Below are positions 1-4,926 of a DNA stretch of 6,350 nt, in pieces; the first letter of the stretch is position 1; every line of letters starts with the position of its first letter. The notes under the pieces were generated by a model. It was not told where the DNA came from and did not search any database. It saw only the letters and a program-made list of their open reading frames with translations. The stretch comes from an uncultured Lysobacteraceae bacterium (GTDB taxonomy: Bacteria > Pseudomonadota > Gammaproteobacteria > Xanthomonadales > Rhodanobacteraceae): NCBI GenBank assembly GCA_946480705.1, contig CAMLLF010000250.1, positions 1 through 6,350 on the forward strand, in the 5' to 3' direction. The position numbers were made by a program, and so were the translations under genes.

Positions 1-2
1 GC

Positions 3-680
3 AACGGGCTCGCGTCCGCGCCGCCGCAGCGCGTGCTGCCCGACGGCTGCGCCGATCTGCTGTTCGATTTCGGCAGCGCGCAGCCGCAGGCGCACTGGAT
101 CGGCACGATGACGCGCGCCGTCCTCGTTCCGCCGCAGCGCGGCCGCGTCGACCTGTTCGGCCTGCGCTTCGCGCCCGGCGGACTGCATGCGTTGCTCGGG
201 GTCCCGTTGTCCGACGCCACGGACCGTCGCGTCGAGCTGCATCAGTGGTCGGCGGCGTGGGCGCGCGAACTGATGGATCGTCTTGCGGCAGAGCCCTCGC
301 CGACGGCGCGGCTGCGCCATGTCGAAACCGCATTGCTGCGCCAGCGGCCGAACACGGATGCGCTGGGCGCCGTGACGGCACTGGCGACGCTGGAGCGCGA
401 TCGACTGCCGGCCGGCGTGCGCGATCTCGCGGCGCGCTGGGGCCTGACCGAGCGCACGCTCGAGCGGCGTTTCGGCGTCTGGCTCGGCGTGCGGCCGAAA
501 CAGCATCTGCGCTATCTGCGCTTCGAGCGCCTGTTGCCGCATCTTCTCGGCGGCGAATCCTGCGCCGCGCTAGCGACGGATTTCGGCTTCGCCGATCAGT
601 CGCACCTGATACGCGAAGTCCGCGCGTTCGCGGACGCGAGTCCGACCGAGCTCGTGCGCGAGAACCCGCGCCGCGGCTGA
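3..680 (+). CDS. AraC-family transcriptional regulator, 3' part (N-terminus off the window)
   Basis: The frame is open from the left edge, so only the last 225 residues are visible. The GTG at 33 is unlikely to be the true start, because the residues before it (APPQR) read smoothly into the VLPDGCADLLFDFG segment typical of the N-terminal ligand-sensing domain of DUF6597-type AraC regulators. The C-terminus carries the AraC double helix-turn-helix. HTH1 is at about visible residues 137-158 (VRDLAARWGLTERTLERRF) and HTH2 at about 186-207 (CAALATDFGFADQSHLIREV). The tail is the usual family ending (ASPTEL, residues 212-217). It is a cytoplasmic DNA-binding protein; its effector cannot be read from the sequence. 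It lies 80 bp upstream of a VOC gene on the same strand, an arrangement that suggests co-transcription or control of that neighbour. The family assignment is firm, the target and ligand unknown. Confidence 0.88.
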   Translation, partial: NGLASAPPQRVLPDGCADLLFDFGSAQPQAHWIGTMTRAVLVPPQRGRVDLFGLRFAPGGLHALLGVPLSDATDRRVELHQWSAAWARELMDRLAAEPSPTARLRHVETALLRQRPNTDALGAVTALATLERDRLPAGVRDLAARWGLTERTLERRFGVWLGVRPKQHLRYLRFERLLPHLLGGESCAALATDFGFADQSHLIREVRAFADASPTELVRENPRRG

Positions 681-760
681 GCTGCCGTGTCGGAATTGTC
701 CAATACGCGCAGTCGGCACTGCCGGCATGCTGGACTCCCTCGCAACGCCCGGAATCCGCC

Positions 761-1150
761 ATGACCCTGATACGCCGTTCCACGCCCGTGCTCGCGGTTG
801 CCTCGGTCGAACCGACCTGCGCATTCTTCGAAAAACTCGGCCTCGCCGTCACGGTCGGCGTGCCGCACGGCGATCGGCTCGGCTTCGCGATCCTGGCCGA
901 CGGCGCCGTCGAAATCATGGTGCAGAGCCACGACTCGATCGGCGACGACCTCGGCGCATCGCTGACGATCGGACGCAACACGGCGCTGTTCGTCGAGGTG
1001 TCCGATCTCGATGCGGCGCTCGCCGCGCTCGGCGACGCGCCGGTGTTCCTGCCGCGGCGCCGGACGTTCTACGGCTCGGTCGAAGTCGGCGTCGTCGAGC
1101 CCGGCGGCCACCACGTGACGCTGGCGCAGTTCGAACGCGAAGGCACGTAG
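761..1150 (+). CDS. VOC (glyoxalase/bleomycin-resistance fold) family protein
   Basis: A 129-residue protein of the vicinal oxygen chelate superfamily, within the usual size for a single two-module VOC subunit. Visible features are the opening beta strand and helix (TPVLAVASVEPTCAFFEKLGL, residues 8-28), a second strand ending in EIMVQ (51-55), the second module beginning ALFVEVSDLDAALAAL (75-90), and the classic closing segment FYGSVEVGVVEPGGHHVTLAQ (103-123). E113 and H117/H118 lie where metal ligands often fall, but I cannot tell whether metal is bound. The ATG at 761 is preceded by GGA at 751-753, a weak ribosome site; the frame upstream of it is only out-of-frame AraC sequence, so this start is preferred. 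Family members range from glyoxalase I and ring-cleaving dioxygenases to antibiotic-binding proteins; the substrate here is unknown. Pairing with the upstream AraC gene suggests a stress or xenobiotic role, which is inference only. Confidence 0.88.
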   Translation: MTLIRRSTPVLAVASVEPTCAFFEKLGLAVTVGVPHGDRLGFAILADGAVEIMVQSHDSIGDDLGASLTIGRNTALFVEVSDLDAALAALGDAPVFLPRRRTFYGSVEVGVVEPGGHHVTLAQFEREGT

Positions 1151-1163
1151 CGGCGCCTTCGCG
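1136..1163. terminator. Hairpin at the convergent gene junction, possible bidirectional terminator
   Basis: A perfect 9-bp inverted repeat (CGCGAAGGC at 1136-1144, GCCTTCGCG at 1155-1163) with a 10-nt loop. The left arm contains the last sense codons of the VOC gene, its stop codon lies in the loop, and the right arm ends 6 bp before the hom stop codon. The position between two converging genes fits a shared terminator. Neither side has a T-run, so it is not a standard intrinsic terminator; it could instead protect the 3' ends or be incidental in GC-rich DNA. Confidence 0.4.
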
Positions 1164-1169
1164 AACGCC

Positions 1170-2261
1170 TCATCCCGCGATATCGAGCGCGTCGGCGAGC
1201 AGCCCCTGCGCGGTCACGTCGGCGCCGGCGCCCGGACCGACGACGACGAGCGGACGTTCCCGATAGCGCTCGGTCGTGAACGCGAACAGATTGTCGGCGC
1301 CGCGCAGCGCCGCACACGGGTGATCGGCGTCGACCGCACGCAGTCCCACGCGCGCGCGACCGTCGGTGTCGAGCGACGCGAGGTAGCGCAGCACCTTGCC
1401 CTGCGCCTGCGCTGTGCGGAAATGCGTGTCGACGACCGCGTCGATTTCGCCGAGCCGCGCCTGGAACTCGACGCTGTCGAGCCGCGCGAGGTGCGCGGGC
1501 ACGAGCCCTTCGACCTCGACGGCGGCTTCGTCGAGTTCGACGCCGGCCGCACGCGCGAGGATCAGCAGTTTGCGCGCGACGTCGGCGCCGGAAAGATCGG
1601 CGCGCGGATCGGGTTCGGTGTAGCCGCGCTCGCGCGCCTCCTGCAGCAGCGCCGAGAACGGCTGCGTGCCGTCGTAGCGGTTGAACAGGAACGACAGCGA
1701 ACCGGACAGCACGCCGTCGAGCGCGACGAGGCGATCGCCCGTGCGGCCGAGTCGGCGCAGGCTCGCCAGCGCCGGCAGGCCGGCACCGACCGTCGCGCTG
1801 TCGCCGTACTGCGCGCCGCCGTGACGGCGCGCGCGCTGCAGTTCGTGCCAGTCCTGCAGCCGCCCGCCCTGCGCGATCTTGTTCGCCGTCACGACGTGAA
1901 TGCCCTGCGCGAGCCAGCGTGCATGGCGCTGCGCGACCGCCGCGGCCGGCGTCGCATCGATGACGACGCGCACCGGCGCATCGCAGGCCAGCAGCACGGC
2001 AGCCACGGCGTCGAGATCGCAGCCGGCGGCAAGTTCGAGGCGCTCGATCACCGGCGGTGCAAGTCCGTCCTTGTCGAACAGGCTGTGCCGCGAATTCGCG
2101 ACGCCGACGAGACGCAGGCCGCGACGCCGGCCGGCGGTCTCATCGAGCAGGCGCAGCAGCGCGCCGCCGACGAGCCCGGTGCCGAGCACCACGGCGGCGA
2201 TGTCGGCATCGTCGTGGCGCGCGCGCGGCGGGTTCGAAACGGCGAGAGCCAGGGCGCTCAT
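1170..2261 (-). CDS. hom: Homoserine dehydrogenase, stand-alone catalytic form
   Basis: A 363-residue NAD(P)-dependent enzyme that reduces aspartate 4-semialdehyde to homoserine, the branch-point precursor of methionine and threonine. The nucleotide-binding glycine motif is VVLGTGLVGGAL (24-35). VTANK (124-128) supplies K128, and SATVGAGLP (155-163) and VLSGSLSFLF (184-193) are family signatures. GYTEPDPRADLSGADVARK (213-231) carries the substrate and catalytic residues E216, D227 and K231, whose spacing equals E208/D219/K223 of the yeast enzyme. The sequence resembles the C-terminal half of bifunctional ThrA/MetL, but there is no aspartokinase domain and no C-terminal ACT domain, so allosteric threonine feedback of the usual kind looks absent. 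The ATG at 2261 overlaps the metB stop as ATGA and is preceded by AAGGA 7 nt upstream, inside the lysine-rich metB tail. This implies translational coupling as the last gene of the metX-metB-hom operon. The frame stays open upstream but without homology there. Confidence 0.95.
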   Translation of the reverse strand: MSALALAVSNPPRARHDDADIAAVVLGTGLVGGALLRLLDETAGRRRGLRLVGVANSRHSLFDKDGLAPPVIERLELAAGCDLDAVAAVLLACDAPVRVVIDATPAAAVAQRHARWLAQGIHVVTANKIAQGGRLQDWHELQRARRHGGAQYGDSATVGAGLPALASLRRLGRTGDRLVALDGVLSGSLSFLFNRYDGTQPFSALLQEARERGYTEPDPRADLSGADVARKLLILARAAGVELDEAAVEVEGLVPAHLARLDSVEFQARLGEIDAVVDTHFRTAQAQGKVLRYLASLDTDGRARVGLRAVDADHPCAALRGADNLFAFTTERYRERPLVVVGPGAGADVTAQGLLADALDIAG

Positions 2262-3445
2262 GCGCGGATCCTTTCTTTCTTCGCGTTCGCCGCCTCGGCG
2301 CGCGCGAGCCCCGCGGCGACGTCGGCCAGCAGATCGGCCGCATCTTCGATGCCGACCGACAGGCGCAGCAGAGTGTCGGCGATGCCCGCGGCGCGGCGCG
2401 CCTCGACCGCCATGGCCGCATGCGTCATCGACGCCGGATGGGCGACGAGGCTTTCGACGCCGCCGAGCGACTCGGCCAGCGAGAAACAGCGCAGCCCGTC
2501 GAGAAACGCGGCGATGCCGTCGTTGTCGGCATCGAGTTCGAAACTCAGCATCGCGCCGAAGCCGCTCTGCTGACGCGCGGCGAGTGCATGGCCGGCGTGA
2601 TCGGCGAGGCCCGGATAGTAGACGCGCGCGACAGCCGGATGACCGGCGAGCAGTTCGGCCAGCGCCTGCGCGTTCTCCTGGTGCGCACGCAGACGCGGAC
2701 CGAGCGTGCGCAGCCCGCGCAGCGTCAGGAAACTGTCGAACGGCGCGCCGGTCAGGCCGATGCAGTTGGCCCACCACGTGAGCTGCTGCGCGACCGCGGG
2801 ATCCTTCGCGATGACCGCGCCGCCGACGACGTCGCTGTGGCCGTTGATGTACTTCGTCGTCGAGTGCACGACGATGTCGGCGCCGAGCGCGATCGGCTGC
2901 TGCAGCGCCGGCGACAGGAACGTGTTGTCGACGACGACGAGCGCGCCGGCCGCGTGCGCGGCCTGTGCGACATGGCGCACGTCGGTGATGCGCAGCAGCG
3001 GGTTCGACGGCGTCTCGACCCAGACCAGCGCCGGCTTGTCGGCCAGCGCCTCGGCCAGCGCGAGCGGATCGGTCAGGTTGACGAAGCGCACCGTGAAGCG
3101 GCCCTTTTTCTGCCAGGCGTCGAGCAGGCGCCAGGTGCCGCCGTAGCAGTCGTGCGCGGCGATGACGGTTGCGCCGGCCGGCACGAGTTCGAGCACGAGC
3201 GCGACTGCCGCCATGCCGCTCGCCGTCACCACGGCGCCCGCGCCGAGTTCGAGCTCGGCCAGTGCGTTGCCGAGCAGGTCGCGCGTCGGGTTGCCGCTGC
3301 GCGAATAGTCGTAGGCGCGCTTCTGGCCGAACCCGGCAAAGGTGTAGTTCGTCGACAGGTGCAGCGCGGGCACGACGGCGCCGTGCTGCGTGTCGGATTC
3401 GATGCCGGCGCGGACGGCGCGGGTCGTGGCGGTCAGATCGCTCAT
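2258..3445 (-). CDS. metB: Cystathionine gamma-synthase (PLP enzyme)
   Basis: A 395-residue Cys/Met-metabolism PLP enzyme; E. coli MetB is of similar size (386). It joins O-acylhomoserine to cysteine, giving cystathionine, in the cytoplasm. The cofactor-anchoring lysine is K198 in HSTTKYINGHSDVVGGA (194-210). Other conserved points are YDYSRSGNPTR (45-55, phosphate-binding Tyr/Arg from the neighbouring subunit), SGM at 76-78, D173 in VVDNTF, and RLSVGIED (361-368). The segment ESLGGVESL (325-333) begins with the glutamate that marks gamma-synthase/gamma-lyase members (E325 in E. coli MetB) rather than beta-lyase MetC. Gamma-synthase is favoured over gamma-lyase because of the flanking metX and hom, but members of this family are hard to separate by sequence alone. 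The start ATG at 3445 has AAGGA about 8 nt upstream. It follows metX by 16 bp and overlaps hom by 4 bp, so it is the middle gene of the operon. Confidence 0.93.
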   Translation of the reverse strand: MSDLTATTRAVRAGIESDTQHGAVVPALHLSTNYTFAGFGQKRAYDYSRSGNPTRDLLGNALAELELGAGAVVTASGMAAVALVLELVPAGATVIAAHDCYGGTWRLLDAWQKKGRFTVRFVNLTDPLALAEALADKPALVWVETPSNPLLRITDVRHVAQAAHAAGALVVVDNTFLSPALQQPIALGADIVVHSTTKYINGHSDVVGGAVIAKDPAVAQQLTWWANCIGLTGAPFDSFLTLRGLRTLGPRLRAHQENAQALAELLAGHPAVARVYYPGLADHAGHALAARQQSGFGAMLSFELDADNDGIAAFLDGLRCFSLAESLGGVESLVAHPASMTHAAMAVEARRAAGIADTLLRLSVGIEDAADLLADVAAGLARAEAANAKKERIRA

Positions 3446-3461
3446 GAGATCGGTCCTTCGT

Positions 3462-4493
3462 TCAACAGCAGGAAAGTGATTCGGAAACCAGCGCGGAAAC
3501 GCGTGCGGTTTCCTTCAGAAAGGCGTCGTGGCCGTAAAGCGAATCGATCGCATGAAAGCGCGCCGGCGCCGCGGCGGATGCGGCGAGCGCGCGCAGGTCG
3601 TCGATCGGCACGAGGCGGTCGCTCGTGACCGCGACGATGTCGCAGGGCACGCGCACCGCGGCCGCATCGACGCGATGCAGGTCGATCGATTCGGACAGGC
3701 TCAGGTAGCGCACCGCATCGAAGCGCGCGACGAACTTGCGGCCGGCCGCGGCGAGATAGTCCTCGACCGGAAAATGGAAGCGGCCGTCGCGGAATTCCGG
3801 TTCGGCGTCGAAACGCTCGGCGAATTCGTCGGCACCGCGGTACGTGGTCATGGCGAGCTGCCGCGCGAGACCGAGCGCGCCGGCGACGTCGCCGCTCGCG
3901 ATGCCGCCGCGCACGATCTGGCGTTGGATCGCGCGCAGCGCGGTCGCGAGCGGATGCGCGCGGTGCGCGCCGCTGATCGCGACGAGGCGGCCGAGCCGTT
4001 GCGGATGCCGCGCCGCGAACGCGAGTCCGACCATCGCGCCGTAGGACGCGCCGACGAAAGCCTGCGCGCGATCGATGCCGAGTGCGGCGAGCAGCGCGGC
4101 GAGCGCGTCGGCCTGATCCTCGCTGGAGACCGCGTCGGCGCCGGCGAGATCGCCGGCGGCGAGCCAGTCGATGCTGAGCACGCGGCAGCGGTCGAGGTCG
4201 ATCGCACGGCCGTTGCCGACGAGGTCGTCCCACCACCCCGCGACGCCGCCGACGCCGCAGACCTCGCGGCTGGCCGAGATGCCGCCCTGCACGATCACCG
4301 TCGGAGCGCCCGGCGCACCATGCCAGAAATAGCGCAGCGTCGCCGTGACCGGGCCGCGGCCGTATTTCGGTGCGATGCGCACGACGGCCTCGCTGCGCGC
4401 CGGCAGCGGAATCGGCTGCAGGAACGCGGCGGACTCGTAGGCGAACGGCGCCGTGTCGAACGTGGCGAAGGAACTGGCGCTGGTGAGGCTCAT
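3462..4493 (-). CDS. metX: MetX-type homoserine/serine O-succinyltransferase
   Basis: A 343-residue alpha/beta-hydrolase-fold acyltransferase. The nucleophile is S150 in the elbow FVGASYGAMVGLAFA (146-160). D292 (VTSDRLVPIDD) and H322 (LYGHDAF) complete the catalytic triad in the expected order and spacing, and QGGISASREV (69-78) is the conserved oxyanion-region loop. Members activate homoserine with an acyl-CoA for methionine synthesis. From memory, Xanthomonadales members have been reported to succinylate serine instead, so the substrate is left open. The neighbours metB and hom argue for a methionine role. The ATG at 4493 was chosen because CGGAG lies 7 nt upstream, the protein then has the family's usual length, and the control RNA ends just before it. 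The same frame is open for 79 more codons back to 4730, but that stretch is the promoter and riboswitch. First gene of metX-metB-hom, likely controlled by SAM at RNA and DNA level. Confidence 0.93.
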   Translation of the reverse strand: MSLTSASSFATFDTAPFAYESAAFLQPIPLPARSEAVVRIAPKYGRGPVTATLRYFWHGAPGAPTVIVQGGISASREVCGVGGVAGWWDDLVGNGRAIDLDRCRVLSIDWLAAGDLAGADAVSSEDQADALAALLAALGIDRAQAFVGASYGAMVGLAFAARHPQRLGRLVAISGAHRAHPLATALRAIQRQIVRGGIASGDVAGALGLARQLAMTTYRGADEFAERFDAEPEFRDGRFHFPVEDYLAAAGRKFVARFDAVRYLSLSESIDLHRVDAAAVRVPCDIVAVTSDRLVPIDDLRALAASAAAPARFHAIDSLYGHDAFLKETARVSALVSESLSCC

Positions 4494-4497
4494 GCGA

Positions 4498-4530
4498 TTC
4501 TCCGGGCTCTGGAACGAGTTCCTCGGAGAA
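4498..4530 (-). promoter_or_regulatory. Shine-Dalgarno-sequestering hairpin of metX
   Basis: In the transcript, TTCTCCG (4530-4524) can pair perfectly with CGGAGAA (4504-4498), which is the metX ribosome-binding site ending 4 nt before the ATG. Inside, GGAAC (4522-4518) pairs with GTTCC (4515-4511), so the whole element folds as a two-part stem. It lies downstream of the SAM-I aptamer in the place of an expression platform. The fold would hide the ribosome site, suggesting translational rather than terminator-based control; no U-tract is present. The complementarity is seen directly; the regulatory role is inferred. Confidence 0.72.
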
Positions 4531-4553
4531 CCGGCGGCGGGTGCAGCGATCGC

Positions 4554-4570
4554 GACCGCAGGCTGCGGTC
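4554..4570 (-). other. Small hairpin between aptamer and metX SD hairpin
   Basis: GACCGCA and TGCGGTC form a perfect 7-bp stem with a 3-nt loop (GCC). It begins 10 nt after the end of the riboswitch P1 stem. There is no T-run after it, so it does not look like an intrinsic terminator. It may act as a spacer helix in the expression platform or as a Rho-related pause element; the role is unknown. Confidence 0.45.
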
Positions 4571-4580
4571 GGAAGCGGCT

Positions 4581-4690
4581 ACCCATCTCTCGGCATGGCG
4601 CATCGCGCCTCCGTAGGAGTTGGCACCGTGCGGTTTCCCGTCGGTTGCCCCGGCTTCCAAGGGCCTTTCCCTCAGCCGGTCTCGATGGAT
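4581..4690 (-). promoter_or_regulatory. SAM-I (S-box) riboswitch aptamer upstream of metX
   Basis: An RNA of 110 nt senses S-adenosylmethionine in the metX leader. Numbering the RNA from 4690: P1 is ATCCATC (1-7) with GATGGGT (104-110). P2 is CCGGCT (12-17) with AGCCGG (36-41), enclosing the kink-turn and GAGGGAAAGGCCC. P3 is built from GGCAACC (42-48) and GGTGCC (64-69), with a GAAA-capped tip (51-60). J3/4 contains AACTCC, able to pair with the GG of the P2 loop (26-27) as the family pseudoknot. P4 is a perfect GGCGC-GAT-GCGCC hairpin (82-94) with an outer CGG/CCG pairing. The conserved closing GAGAGATGGG is present at 100-109. All four helices and the diagnostic unpaired segments match the SAM-I consensus, so the class call is strong. 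It starts a few nt after the predicted transcription start. Expected logic: high SAM lowers metX-metB-hom expression. Confidence 0.93.
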
Positions 4691-4701
4691 CGTGGGCCGG
4701 G

Positions 4702-4730
4702 ACTGTAGTGACTCGGCGCTCCGGCGTCAA
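4702..4730 (-). promoter_or_regulatory. Sigma-70 promoter of metX-metB-hom
   Basis: Read on the minus strand: -35 TTGACG (4730-4725), a 17-bp spacer, and -10 TACAGT (4707-4702). Both boxes are close to consensus and the spacing is optimal. Transcription should start near 4695, a few nt before P1 of the riboswitch, which leaves the aptamer intact. It is the only well-spaced promoter pair I see ahead of metX. Confidence 0.82.
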
Positions 4731-4734
4731 TGGA

Positions 4735-4752
4735 CGTTTAGACGTCTAAACG
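4735..4752. promoter_or_regulatory. 18-bp perfect palindrome, likely methionine-repressor operator (MetJ- or SamR-like)
   Basis: CGTTTAGACGTCTAAACG is a perfect palindrome that ends 4 bp upstream of the metX -35 box. Its centre, AGACGTCT (4740-4747), equals the MetJ met-box consensus. Read in 8-bp register, GGACGTTT before it matches 6 of 8 and AAACGGCC after it 5 of 8, as in tandem met boxes. Xanthomonadales have a predicted ArsR-family methionine regulator, SamR, that is also a candidate; I cannot say which protein binds. Position against the -35 box fits repression. It lies 174 bp from the divergent peptidase start, so an effect on that gene is unlikely. Confidence 0.75.
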
Positions 4753-4914
4753 GCCATATGCAAAATCAGACTATTCGGCGGCGCCCGGCCGGCGCGCCAG
4801 CCGCCCCGGTCGGCCGGGCCGCATGTACGCCCCGGCGAACGGCCCCGAACCGCTTCCGGCGGACTCCGCGCCGAATTACGACACGGATCCGCATCCCCCG
4901 ACCTCGGCAGCCTC

Positions 4915-4920
4915 TACAAT
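4915..4920 (+). promoter_or_regulatory. -10 box of the M23 peptidase gene (leaderless start predicted)
   Basis: TACAAT differs from TATAAT at one base and ends 6 bp before the ATG at 4927, so transcription should begin at or next to the start codon. No Shine-Dalgarno lies before that ATG. No good -35 is present at 16-18 bp (CATCCC at the 17-bp position), so the promoter may be weak or rely on another sigma contact. Confidence 0.55.
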
Positions 4921-4926
4921 CCGCCG

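Noticed and set aside
1320..2573. A 417-codon plus-strand open frame opposite hom and metB
   Set aside because: Long antisense frames arise readily from GC-rich codon use. The translation is Arg/Ala-rich with no recognisable domain, and the minus-strand genes are certain.
2262..2777. A 172-codon N-terminal extension of hom
   Set aside because: It lies inside metB in another frame, is arginine-rich and without homology; the ATGA overlap at 2258-2261 gives a proper start with an SD.
2057..3628. A 523-codon plus-strand open frame opposite metB
   Set aside because: An antisense shadow of metB with low-complexity Arg-rich translation and no motif.
4554..4570. Intrinsic terminator as the riboswitch expression platform
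   Set aside because: The stem is perfect but is followed by GCGATCGC-type sequence, not a T-run, so SD sequestration further downstream is the better explanation.
3528..4616. A 362-codon plus-strand open frame opposite metX
   Set aside because: A shadow of metX codon bias; it shows no domain and would run into the riboswitch antisense.
4494..4730. A 79-codon in-frame N-terminal extension of metX
   Set aside because: It would overlay the riboswitch and the SD hairpin, matches no MetX N-terminus, and the ATG at 4493 has a clear SD and gives the family's length.
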